Source of the DNA: Pseudomonas sp. sp1636
Lineage (GTDB): Bacteria; Pseudomonadota; Gammaproteobacteria; Pseudomonadales; Pseudomonadaceae
Direction of reading: 5' to 3'
Assembly (NCBI RefSeq): GCF_030376615.1
Contig: NZ_JARRAB010000007.1
Span: 1 to 64,000, forward strand
DNA length: 64,000 nucleotides
Positions 36,913 to 44,502 of the stretch are shown here, piece after piece. The notes under the pieces are model-generated. The model ran no database searches. It saw only the letters and a program-made list of their open reading frames with translations, and was not told where the DNA came from. How positions within the stretch are numbered: the first letter of the stretch is position 1; each line of letters starts with the position of its first letter. A program made the translations under genes and the position numbers.

Positions 36913-39240
36913 TCAGCTATCCCTTGGCTCTGCCGCTAATGATGCATGATTGGCCGCAGGTGCCGCTACGGCCCGCGTCTGCTCGGACTCGACCGGTTGT
37001 GGTCGGCCGAACAGATAACCCTGGCCATAGTCGCAGCCTATCTGGCGCAGGAACGCCATCTGCTCCGGCCGTTCGATGCCTTCGGCGAGTACCTTGAGAT
37101 CCAGGCTGTGACCCAGGGCCACCACCGCGCGGGTAATGGCGACATCGTCGCTGTCGTGGGGCAGGCCGCGGACGAAACTCATGTCGAGCTTGAGTTTGTG
37201 CACGGGCAGGCGCTTGAGCCGGGCCAGGGAACTGTAGCCGGTGCCGAAGTCGTCGATGGCCAGGCGTACCCCCAAGGCCCGCAGGCGCCCGAGCAGTGTC
37301 AGGGCCGCATCCGGGTTGTCCATCACCGCGCTTTCGGTGACTTCCAGTTCCAGGCAGGCGGGATCCAGGCCGGTGGCGGCCAGCACCTGGGCCACCTGCA
37401 GATCCAGCTCGCCGCGGCTGAACAGCCGGCTGGAGACGTTGACCGCGACGAACCGCGGCACTTGCGCCTGGGCCTGGGCTTGGGCTTGCCAGCGCACCAT
37501 CTGCCGGCAGGCTTGTTCCAGCACCCAGGCGTCGATGGCGCCGATCAGGCCGCTGTCTTCGGCGATCGGAATGAATTCCCCGGGCGCAACCAGGCCGCGT
37601 TGCGGGTGTTGCCAGCGCACCAGCGCCTCGGCGCCGATCAGCTTGCCGTTGGCCAGTTCGTGCAGCGGTTGGTAGTAGACGCGCAGTTCATGGTTAGCCA
37701 GGGCGTGGTGCAGGGCGCTGATCAGGTCGACGCGCTGGCGGGCGAATTCGGTCAGTTCCTGGGTGTAGAAGGCGTAGCCTTCGCGGCCGCTGCTCTTGGC
37801 CTTGGACAGCGCCGAATCGGCGTTGCGCAGCACCTGATCGAGATTTTCGGCGTCGCCGGGGAACAGGCTGATGCCGATGCTGGCGCTGATGTAGAACTCA
37901 TGGCCGTTGAGGCTGAAGGGGGCGCCCAGGCTGCTCAGCAGTTGCTGGGCCAGGCTGGCGGCCTGGGGGGCATCCAGGCAGTGTTCGTAGAGCAGGCCGA
38001 ACTCGTCGCCGCCGAGGCGTGCCAGGGTCATGCCTTCGCCCCGTTGTGCGGCCAGCCGCTCGCCGACCGCCTTGAGCAGCAGGTCGCCGATGTTGTGGCC
38101 CAGGCTTTCATTGATGTGCTTGAAGTGATCGAGGTCGATCAGCAGTACCGCGCCTTGTTGTTCGGATTTGGCCCGTTTGAGGGCGTTTTCCACCCGCTCG
38201 GTGAAGAGCAGGCGGTTGGGCAGACCGCTCAACGGATCATGGTGGGCCAGGTGATCCAGTTCGCTCTGCGAGCGCTTCAACGCGCTGATGTCGGAGAACA
38301 CCGCGACGTAGTGACTGACCGCGCCTTGCTCGTCGTGGATGGCGCGGATACGTTGCCACTGCGGGTAGATTTCGCCGTTCTTGCGCCGGTTCCAGATTTC
38401 CCCGCTCCAGCTGCCCCGGACTGCCAGGGCGTGCCACAGGCGTTGGTAGAATGCCCGGTCGTGGCGGCCCGAACTCAGGTGGTTGGGCCGACGGCCGATG
38501 ATTTCCTCGGGGCTGTAGCCGGTGATGCGGGTAAAGGCCGGGTTGACGTGGACGATCTTCTGCTTGCTGTCGGTGACCAGCACCCCGTCCTGGGTCGCGT
38601 CGAACACGGCGGCGGCCTGGCGCAGGCTGTGTTCATTGGCGCGGCGCTGGCTGATGTCGCTGGCGGTGCCGATAAAGCGCTCCGCTCGGCCCTGGGCGTC
38701 GAGTTGCAACTGCCCGCGTGACTGGATCCAGCGGTAGTCGCCATCCTGGTGGCGCATGCGCGAGGTGGTTGTGTGAGGTTCTTGACTGGCGTTTTGCAAA
38801 GTACGGGCGAGCGCCTGTTCCTGCTCGGCGCGGTCGTCGGGATGCAGCTGCTGCAACCAGCGTGCCCGGGTGCCGTCTAGCGTCTTGGCTGGCAGGCCGA
38901 GCAGGGCGGTATAACCGGACGAGAAACACACCTTGTCGCTGCGCAGATCCCAGTCCCACCAGCCCTCCTGAGCGGAGTCCAGAGCCAGGCTCAAGCGCTC
39001 TTCGCTGGTGCGCAGCGTTTGGCGCAGGCGGGCCTGCTGGCGCAGGTGGGAGTGCAGGATCAGGTACAGCAGGACACTGCTGAGCAGGACGAAGCACAAC
39101 CCCTTGAGCAGTTGCACCTGTTCGGCGCGTTCGGCCGGCAGGTGCAGCCAGGCCAGCAGGGCATCGCCGAAGAAGACCCAGAGCCCGGCAGCCAGCAGGT
39201 AGGTCAGAGTCAGGCGCACCGCTCCTTGGTGTAGGCTCAT
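36913..39240 (-). CDS. Membrane PAS-PAS-GGDEF-EAL c-di-GMP enzyme
   Basis: 775 residues with two N-terminal membrane helices (about 11-27 and 45-63), two PAS domains (about 80-200 and 208-325), GGDEF at 410-414 in ARLGGDEFG, and an EAL domain from about 510 (GAEALVRW, AVNVSS, EVTES, DDFGTGYSS, KLKLD, AEGIE, QGYLFGRP). All EAL catalytic residues I can check are present and the GGDEF is intact but without an RxxD I-site, so either activity is possible. It matches PA0285 in type and in lying divergently beside the desaturase gene. First gene of the five-gene signalling unit. Confidence 0.92.
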   Translation of the reverse strand: MSLHQGAVRLTLTYLLAAGLWVFFGDALLAWLHLPAERAEQVQLLKGLCFVLLSSVLLYLILHSHLRQQARLRQTLRTSEERLSLALDSAQEGWWDWDLRSDKVCFSSGYTALLGLPAKTLDGTRARWLQQLHPDDRAEQEQALARTLQNASQEPHTTTSRMRHQDGDYRWIQSRGQLQLDAQGRAERFIGTASDISQRRANEHSLRQAAAVFDATQDGVLVTDSKQKIVHVNPAFTRITGYSPEEIIGRRPNHLSSGRHDRAFYQRLWHALAVRGSWSGEIWNRRKNGEIYPQWQRIRAIHDEQGAVSHYVAVFSDISALKRSQSELDHLAHHDPLSGLPNRLLFTERVENALKRAKSEQQGAVLLIDLDHFKHINESLGHNIGDLLLKAVGERLAAQRGEGMTLARLGGDEFGLLYEHCLDAPQAASLAQQLLSSLGAPFSLNGHEFYISASIGISLFPGDAENLDQVLRNADSALSKAKSSGREGYAFYTQELTEFARQRVDLISALHHALANHELRVYYQPLHELANGKLIGAEALVRWQHPQRGLVAPGEFIPIAEDSGLIGAIDAWVLEQACRQMVRWQAQAQAQAQVPRFVAVNVSSRLFSRGELDLQVAQVLAATGLDPACLELEVTESAVMDNPDAALTLLGRLRALGVRLAIDDFGTGYSSLARLKRLPVHKLKLDMSFVRGLPHDSDDVAITRAVVALGHSLDLKVLAEGIERPEQMAFLRQIGCDYGQGYLFGRPQPVESEQTRAVAAPAANHASLAAEPRDS

Positions 39241-39370
39241 AGGTTGTAGATCCGCGCTCTTGGTCAGTGCAGTGATAATAGAGGATGAAACGACCCGACA
39301 GGGTTATCTAAAAGACCAACTGGTTTTATGATCCATGCCGGGGATAATGCGATTGTGGCCGGCGAGACGC

Positions 39371-39435
39371 TGAAAAAACTCTCGCCTGCTGCGAATGCCT
39401 GGAGACCGTCGTCGCGACGGCGGCCGATGTTTTCA
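39371..39435. repeat. Imperfect palindrome upstream of the desaturase gene (copy 1)
   Basis: Outer arms TGAAAA (39371-39376) and TTTTCA (39430-39435) enclose CTCGCCTGCTGCG and an inner perfect hairpin CCGTCG-TCG-CGACGG. It is related in order and sequence to the element at 40685-40751 on the other side of the gene. Confidence 0.55.
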
Positions 39436-39490
39436 CAACCTCTGCGTCTCTCAGGCACGCCATGGTTTCCTTTCAAGAGGCTCTCGGCTC

Positions 39491-40678
39491 ATGTGGTACA
39501 ACGGTTTGCTCGATCTCTCGGTGTGGCAGTTGATCGCTGCCGTTCTGCTGATGACCCACATCACCATCGTCGGCGTCACGGTGTACCTGCACCGTTATTC
39601 TGCCCATCGCGCCCTGGAGTTGCATCCGGCGCTCAAGCACTTCTTCCGTTTCTGGCTGTGGTTGACCACTGGGCAGAACACCCGCGAATGGACGGCCATC
39701 CACCGCAAGCACCACGCCAAGTGCGAAACCGTCGACGACCCGCACAGCCCGCTGATCAAAGGCCTGGGCACGGTACTGCGCAGCGGCGCCGAGCTGTATC
39801 GGCAAGAGGCGAAGAATCCGGAAACCCTGCGCATCTACGGCAAGAACTGCCCGGACGACTGGATCGAGCGCAATCTCTATTCGCGCTATACCTTCGCCGG
39901 CGTGACCCTGATGGCGCTCATCGACCTGGCCCTGTTCGGCGTGATCGGCATCAGCGTCTGGGCGATCCAGATGATGTGGATTCCAGTCTGGGCGGCCGGG
40001 GTGGTCAACGGGCTCGGCCATGCCGTCGGCTATCGCAACTTCGAGTGCCGCGACGCCGCGACCAACCTGCTGCCCTGGGGCATCCTGATCGGCGGCGAAG
40101 AGCTGCACAACAACCACCACACCTATCCCAACTCGGCCAAACTGTCGGTGCGTCAGTGGGAGTTCGATATGGGCTGGGCCTGGATCAAGCTGTTCAGCCT
40201 GCTCGGTCTGGCCAAGGTGCAGCGCGTGGCGCCGATTGCCCATCGCATTGAGGGCAAGCGCCTGCTGGACATGGACACGGCCATGGCGATCCTCAACAAC
40301 CGCTTCCAGATCATGGCGCAGTACCGCAAGCTGGTGATCGGCCCGCTGGTCAAGCAGGAACTGGCCAAGGCCGACGCCTCGGTGCGCCACCAGTTCCGTC
40401 GTGCCAAGCGCCTGCTGGGTCGCGAACCGAGCCTGCTGGAAGATCGGCAACAGGCGCGCATCGACGCCATGCTGGCGCAGAGCCAGGCGCTCCAGGTGAT
40501 CTACGAGCAGCGTCTGGCGCTGCAGCAGATCTGGCTCAAGACCAGCGCCAATGGCCATGACATGCTCGAGGCGATCAAGCAGTGGGTGCACGAGGCGGAA
40601 ACCAGCGGGATTCAATCGCTGCGTGATTTCGCCGAACAGTTGAAGACCTATTCGCTGCGCCCGGCCGCGGTTGCCTGA
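39491..40678 (+). CDS. desA: Delta-9 fatty acid desaturase
   Basis: 395-residue membrane di-iron desaturase that inserts a cis double bond into acyl chains. The three His boxes are visible: HRYSAHR near residue 35, HRKHH near 75 and HNNHH near 200. Hydrophobic pairs flank them. It closely resembles Pseudomonas DesA/DesB proteins; position beside the PAS-GGDEF-EAL gene matches PA0286 (DesA, acting on phospholipid chains). The ATG at 39491 begins the conserved MWYNGLLDLS; upstream codons are not conserved-looking. No DesT-like regulator is adjacent. Confidence 0.88.
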   Translation: MWYNGLLDLSVWQLIAAVLLMTHITIVGVTVYLHRYSAHRALELHPALKHFFRFWLWLTTGQNTREWTAIHRKHHAKCETVDDPHSPLIKGLGTVLRSGAELYRQEAKNPETLRIYGKNCPDDWIERNLYSRYTFAGVTLMALIDLALFGVIGISVWAIQMMWIPVWAAGVVNGLGHAVGYRNFECRDAATNLLPWGILIGGEELHNNHHTYPNSAKLSVRQWEFDMGWAWIKLFSLLGLAKVQRVAPIAHRIEGKRLLDMDTAMAILNNRFQIMAQYRKLVIGPLVKQELAKADASVRHQFRRAKRLLGREPSLLEDRQQARIDAMLAQSQALQVIYEQRLALQQIWLKTSANGHDMLEAIKQWVHEAETSGIQSLRDFAEQLKTYSLRPAAVA

Positions 40679-40684
40679 GCGGCT

Positions 40685-40751
40685 GTGAAAAACCCTCGCC
40701 TGCTGCGGCCGCCTCCAGGCGTCCGCAGCAGCGTTGCGCTCGATATTTCAC
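40685..40751. repeat. Imperfect palindrome downstream of the desaturase gene (copy 2)
   Basis: Outer arms GTGAAA (40685-40690) and TTTCAC (40746-40751), inner perfect 9-base arms CTGCTGCGG (40700-40708) and CCGCAGCAG (40723-40731). The first part (GTGAAAAACCCTCGCCTGCTGCGG) parallels 39370-39393. It begins 7 bases after the desaturase stop and may also act as a weak terminator. Confidence 0.6.
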
Positions 40752-40952
40752 ACCCTCCGAGCGCTGCCGATCGAGCGTTTACGCCCGAGGGCGAGTAGCC
40801 GCGGCCACGGTAGGCATTGGCGATTTTCCGCCGAAGTTGGTTCCTCGGTTGGCGAAAACCCGCCTGTAGGTGCTTGAGCGCCTCGCAAGATCCCCCCCTT
40901 TCTTCGCTGAAACGCCCCGAGCTAGACGGGGCGTCGCCGGCCTGTCGGCGCT

Positions 40953-40967
40953 TGGCACAATATCTGC
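40953..40967 (+). promoter_or_regulatory. Possible sigma-54 promoter
   Basis: TGGCACAATATCTGC has GG and GC at exactly the -24/-12 spacing (ten bases between) and a full TGGCAC; the -12 half is CTGC rather than TTGC. It points towards the porin gene but lies about 485 bases before its ATG. No activator gene is close. Confidence 0.35.
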
Positions 40968-41061
40968 GTATGGCACTGGGTCGCTGAGTCCGGCAGCTGA
41001 AGGTCGATCCCGCGCGACCGCTGTGCCGAATGCCATTCGTCCAGAGGTGCTGGGCGCTCAA

Positions 41062-41123
41062 TTGACACGGCGAATGCAGGCCGTCTACTCTGATATGGCT
41101 TTTTGTAAATTGGTAATACCAAT
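41062..41123 (+). promoter_or_regulatory. Promoter with overlapping GntR/FadR-type operator
   Basis: TTGACA (41062-41067), an 18-base spacer and TACTCT (41086-41091) form a promoter. The perfect palindrome ATTGGTAATACCAAT lies at 41109-41123, roughly +11 to +25. It matches the TTGGT-N3-ACCAA operator class used by FadR-subfamily GntR repressors such as LldR and PdhR, and its place suits repression. No GntR gene is in the window. Confidence 0.6.
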
Positions 41124-41165
41124 ATTCAGATAAGAACAATTCTAATAAAGCTGTCGAGGTTCCTC

Positions 41166-41300
41166 ATGTCGATCAAGTTTGTAGCGCTCGCGGCGCTGTT
41201 TCCTGGTTTGCCACATCAGCAGGACGCATTCCTGCCGCCCCGTGTTCTGGCATTCGCCGGGATAGCCCGGCGCCTCGGCCAAGTGGCCATCGCCCCCTGA
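41166..41300 (+). CDS. Short 44-residue open frame behind the GntR-type operator
   Basis: ATG at 41166 with GAGG 6 bases upstream, starting MSIKFVALAALFPG and ending TGA at 41298-41300. The start is weakly hydrophobic and no family is recognisable. It could be a leader peptide in the long porin 5' region, the remnant of a lost first gene of an operon, or chance. Confidence 0.3.
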   Translation: MSIKFVALAALFPGLPHQQDAFLPPRVLAFAGIARRLGQVAIAP

Positions 41301-41339
41301 TTTCCTGTTCACCTCGCATGCCGCCGCCGGGCTATCCGG
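41257..41339. repeat. Inverted repeat pair in the porin leader
   Basis: CGGGATAGCCCGGCG within 41257-41272 pairs with CGCCGGGCTATCCGG at 41325-41339 (one mismatch), enclosing 52 bases. The left arm also contains a small self-hairpin (CCGGG-ATAG-CCCGG). It may be a REP-like element or shape the porin mRNA leader. Confidence 0.45.
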
Positions 41340-41451
41340 ATCGGCGAGGCGCGCGGGAGTGAGCCCACGAATTCGGTGCGTGCTACCTCTTCGCTGTCGA
41401 AGTCGGTGCCCAAGCCGATGTGCCACCCTAAAAACACTGGAGAAGACCATA

Positions 41452-42714
41452 ATGAGAAAGACCTCCCTGGCGCTGGCCGTAGCCGTCGGCACCCTGGGCT
41501 TGTCCCTGAGCCAAGTCGCCAACGCCGAGTTCATCAAGGACAGCAAGGCCAGCCTGGATCTGCGCAACTTCTACTTCAACCGGGATCTACGCGACACTAC
41601 GGCGGCCCAGCAGTCCAAGCGCGAAGAGTGGGCCCAGGGTTTCATCCTCAAGGCCGAGTCCGGGTTTACCGAAGGCACCGTCGGCTTCGGCCTGGATGCC
41701 TATGCCGGTCTGGGTCTGAAACTCGACTCTTCCGACGAACGCGCCGGCACCAACCTGCTACCGAACAGCTTCGGCGACGAAGGCCCAGGCGAGTATTCGG
41801 AAGCCACCGCCACCCTCAAGGTCAAGGCTTCCAAGACAGTCGCCAAGATCGGTGGACTGATGCCCAAGCTGCCCAGCATCGCCGCCAACGATTCGCGCCT
41901 GTTGCCGCAGACCTTCCTCGGCGCTCATCTGAACAGCCAGGAAATCGACGGCCTGACCCTCGATGCCGGCCAGCTGCGCGAACTCAACCAGCGCGACTCC
42001 ACCGACTTTCAGGATCTCAGCCTGAACGCTGGCGCCAAGCGCAACTTCAAATTCACCGGCAATGGTAACCAGGGCGACGACTTCAACTTCGCCGGCCTGA
42101 CCTACAAGCCGCTGGACAACCTGACCACCGCCTACCACTACGGCGAGCTGGAGCAGCTGTACAAGCAGCACATCTTCAACGTCGTGCATGTGTTGCCGAT
42201 TGCCGACAAGCAGAGCCTGAAGACCGACCTGCGCTATGCGCGCTCCACCGACGACGGCTCGAGCAACGTCGATAACAAGGCCTTCGGCGCCATGTTCACT
42301 TACGGTCTGGGCTTCCACAGCTTCGGCCTGGGCTACCAGAAGATGAGCGGCGACACCGGCTACGCCTATATCAACGGCACCGACCCGTTCCTGGTCAACT
42401 ACGTGCAGATCGGCGACTTCGCCAACAAGGATGAAAAGTCCTATCAGCTGCGTTACGACTACAACTTCGCCGGTCTGGGCATTCCCGGCCTGACCTTCAT
42501 GACCCGCTACCTCAACGGCGACAACATCGATCGTCTGAACGCGGCTGGCGAAGGCAAGGAGTGGGAGCGCAACAGCGAACTGATGTACGTGTTCCAGGAC
42601 GGCGCCCTGAAGAACCTCGGCATTCGCCTGCGTAACGCCACCGTGCGTTCCAACGTCGGTAACGACCTCGACGAGAACCGTCTGATCGTCAGCTACACCC
42701 TGCCGCTGTTCTGA
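41452..42714 (+). CDS. OprD-family outer-membrane porin
   Basis: 420-residue porin with a signal peptide (MRKTSLALAVAVGTLGLSLS..., cleaved near residue 24 before EFIKDSKA). The mature start FIKDSKASLDLRNFYFNRD and the end in aromatic Phe (SYTLPLF) are hallmarks of OprD/OccD-OccK porins, 18-stranded channels for small amino acids, peptides or carboxylates. GGAGA lies upstream of the ATG at 41452. OprE is a member of this family; I cannot assign the paralogue. The GntR-type operator upstream hints at induction by an organic acid. A terminator follows 60 bases after the stop. Confidence 0.9.
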   Translation: MRKTSLALAVAVGTLGLSLSQVANAEFIKDSKASLDLRNFYFNRDLRDTTAAQQSKREEWAQGFILKAESGFTEGTVGFGLDAYAGLGLKLDSSDERAGTNLLPNSFGDEGPGEYSEATATLKVKASKTVAKIGGLMPKLPSIAANDSRLLPQTFLGAHLNSQEIDGLTLDAGQLRELNQRDSTDFQDLSLNAGAKRNFKFTGNGNQGDDFNFAGLTYKPLDNLTTAYHYGELEQLYKQHIFNVVHVLPIADKQSLKTDLRYARSTDDGSSNVDNKAFGAMFTYGLGFHSFGLGYQKMSGDTGYAYINGTDPFLVNYVQIGDFANKDEKSYQLRYDYNFAGLGIPGLTFMTRYLNGDNIDRLNAAGEGKEWERNSELMYVFQDGALKNLGIRLRNATVRSNVGNDLDENRLIVSYTLPLF

Positions 42715-42774
42715 CAACCCAGTTGTTGACGGGGCGCTGATCAGTTGCATCCTGACCGGCGCCGAACCATGAAG

Positions 42775-42802
42775 AAGCCCGGACTCTGTTCCGGGCTTTT
42801 TC
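42775..42802 (+). terminator. Rho-independent terminator of the porin gene
   Basis: A 9-bp stem AAGCCCGGA/TCCGGGCTT around a 6-base loop, ending in TTTTTC. It lies 60 bases after the porin stop. Confidence 0.88.
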
Positions 42803-43084
42803 ATGGCTATGTCCCCATTATGTGTTGCAGGCGCGATCTCTTGTGGAGGGCCGCGCCTGTTCCTGACAGGCTAGCGGCATTTCCCACATCCATGTGGGTC
42901 ACGCGACCCCGCGGCGAATGCAGCCCGCAGGGTTGCCTGCCCATCGTTTCGCGGTATAAGCCAAAGCTCGCCCCGAGGTCGGGCCGGCTACGGATCGCAG
43001 GCCGTTCGTGCCTGGCGATACAACACCTAACGGGCACAGAGCCTTTGTCATGGTTCTGTCCCCGTGACCTGTTGCGCCCGATCG
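42801..43084. repeat. Two degenerate direct repeats in a 400-base gene-free region
   Basis: 42801-42838 (TCATGGCTATGTCCCCATTA...) and 43049-43084 (TCATGGTTCTGTCCCCGTGA...) agree at 22 of their first 28 positions, ending in TGTTGC. They bracket about 210 bases that include a perfect hairpin CCCACAT-CC-ATGTGGG at 42883-42898. No convincing gene lies in 42803-43207. The arrangement suggests a small mobile or REP-type relic, but I cannot name it. Confidence 0.4.
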
Positions 43085-43207
43085 CCGCCGCGATGGCGAT
43101 CAACCGCCAGACGCCGGTCGGACGTGACGCCGCTCAACCGCGCAGCCTGGATAGGGGCGGTTTTCCTGCTAAGGTAGAGGCCCGCCGTCTCGCCTGATTG
43201 ATCGTCC

Positions 43208-44020
43208 ATGCCCGAGCTGCCCGAAGTCGAAACCACCCGCCGCGGTATCGCCCCCTTTCTCGAAGGCCAGCGGGTCACCCGGGTGATAGTGCGTGAGCGT
43301 CGTTTGCGCTGGCCCATTCCAGAGGATCTGGATGTGCGCTTGTCCGGCCAGCGCATCGAGTGTGTCGAACGGCGCGCCAAGTACCTGCTGATCAAGGCCG
43401 AGACCGGTAGCCTGATCAGCCACCTGGGCATGTCCGGCAGCCTGCGCCTGGTCGAGTGCGGTCTGCCGGCGGCCAAGCACGAGCATGTGGACATTGAGCT
43501 GGAGTCGGGTCTGGCCCTGCGCTACACCGATCCGCGGCGCTTCGGCGCGCTGCTCTGGAGCAGCGACCCCTTGCGGCACGTATTGCTCAGCAAGCTCGGC
43601 CCCGAGCCGCTGACCGAGTGGTTCGACGGCGAGCGTTTGTACCGGCAGTCGCGTGGCCGTTCGATGGCGGTCAAACCCTTCATCATGGATAACGCGGTGG
43701 TGGTCGGGGTCGGCAATATCTATGCGAGCGAAGCGCTGTTCGCCGCCGGCATCGATCCACGCCGCGCAGCCGGTTCGATTTCCCGGGCGCGCTATATGAC
43801 CCTGGCGGAGCAGATCAAACGCATCCTCACGCATGCCATCGAGCGCGGCGGCACCACCCTGCGGGACTTCGTCGGTGGCGACGGCCAACCGGGCTATTTC
43901 CAGCAGGAACTGTTCGTCTACGGGCGCGGCGGCGAGTTCTGCAAGCAATGCGGCACGACCCTGCGCGAACTCAAGCTGGGCCAGCGCGCCAGCGTTTATT
44001 GCCCGCGCTGCCAGCGCTGA
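43208..44020 (+). CDS. mutM: Formamidopyrimidine-DNA glycosylase MutM
   Basis: 270-residue bifunctional glycosylase/AP lyase that removes 8-oxoguanine and other oxidised purines. Catalytic Pro2-Glu3 open the mature protein ([14 protein letters not shown]). Lys58 is expected in RRAKYLLI, and the C-terminal zinc finger CKQC...CPRC is complete. The helix-two-turn-helix [15 protein letters not shown] is present. It stands alone, in the position PA0357 has in P. aeruginosa. Confidence 0.97.
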   Translation: MPELPEVETTRRGIAPFLEGQRVTRVIVRERRLRWPIPEDLDVRLSGQRIECVERRAKYLLIKAETGSLISHLGMSGSLRLVECGLPAAKHEHVDIELESGLALRYTDPRRFGALLWSSDPLRHVLLSKLGPEPLTEWFDGERLYRQSRGRSMAVKPFIMDNAVVVGVGNIYASEALFAAGIDPRRAAGSISRARYMTLAEQIKRILTHAIERGGTTLRDFVGGDGQPGYFQQELFVYGRGGEFCKQCGTTLRELKLGQRASVYCPRCQR

Positions 44021-44091
44021 CCCTGAGCTTGTGGTTCGCTGGGGTTCGAAAGGCCGGTGTGGGTCTTTTATAGCTATTGACGGCCGTCACG

Positions 44092-44119
44092 CTGACAATC
44101 GGCGGCGCGCTGTTATAGT
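44092..44119 (+). promoter_or_regulatory. Sigma-70-type promoter of the small membrane protein gene
   Basis: CTGACA (44092-44097), a 16-base spacer and TATAGT (44114-44119), 38 bases before the ATG at 44158, which itself is preceded by GAAGGA. Confidence 0.55.
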
Positions 44120-44157
44120 TACTGGCACTGCCTCCTAATAGCTGAAGGATCGCCCCG

Positions 44158-44493
44158 ATGAAACTGTTTCGCTCGACTGCCGTTGTCCTGGCGCTGACCA
44201 CTGGCTTGCTGGCACTGCCGGTACAGGCGGAAGTGGTGCAAAACTCCAGTGGCGATCCGCTGTACACCGCCAATGCGCCCAAGGCTTTTTCGATGGTCGG
44301 CGACCTGGTGATCGCCCGGCCCTTGCTGATCGGCGCTACCGCCATCGGTGCCGTGGCCTTTGTGGTCAGCCTGCCGTTCACCGCCTTGGGCGGGAATGTC
44401 GGCGAGGCGGCTCAGGCGTTGGTGGTCGAACCGGGCAAGGCGGCCTTCGTGCGCTGCCTGGGTTGTACGACCAGCGGCTACAACAAAGGCTGA
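44158..44493 (+). CDS. Small conserved exported/membrane protein
   Basis: 111 residues: signal peptide ([24 protein letters not shown]), then a polar stretch and one further hydrophobic helix around 60-80 ([21 protein letters not shown]). Two Cys near the end ([10 protein letters not shown]) could bond with each other. Similar small proteins occur in Pseudomonas, sometimes annotated loosely as multidrug transporter, for which I see no support. It is 10 bases upstream of the Na/Pi cotransporter gene and probably shares its mRNA. Confidence 0.8.
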   Translation: MKLFRSTAVVLALTTGLLALPVQAEVVQNSSGDPLYTANAPKAFSMVGDLVIARPLLIGATAIGAVAFVVSLPFTALGGNVGEAAQALVVEPGKAAFVRCLGCTTSGYNKG

Positions 44494-44502
44494 CCCTGCT
44501 GC

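Larger units (their letters stand above)
40752..41451. other. Long regulatory region before the porin gene
   Basis: 700 bases with no large gene. It holds a sigma-54-like site (40953-40967), a sigma-70-like promoter (41062-41091), a GntR-type operator (41109-41123), a 44-codon open frame (41166-41300) and an inverted repeat pair (41257-41272 and 41325-41339), each listed separately. The first 200 bases show nothing else I can name. Confidence 0.5.

Noticed and set aside
39473..40615. 380-codon minus-strand frame over the desaturase
   Set aside because: Opposite strand of a gene with three intact His boxes; no independent support.
42807..43103. 98-codon minus-strand frame in the gap before mutM
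   Set aside because: It runs across both repeat copies and the hairpin and has no start signal; more likely a relic region than a gene.
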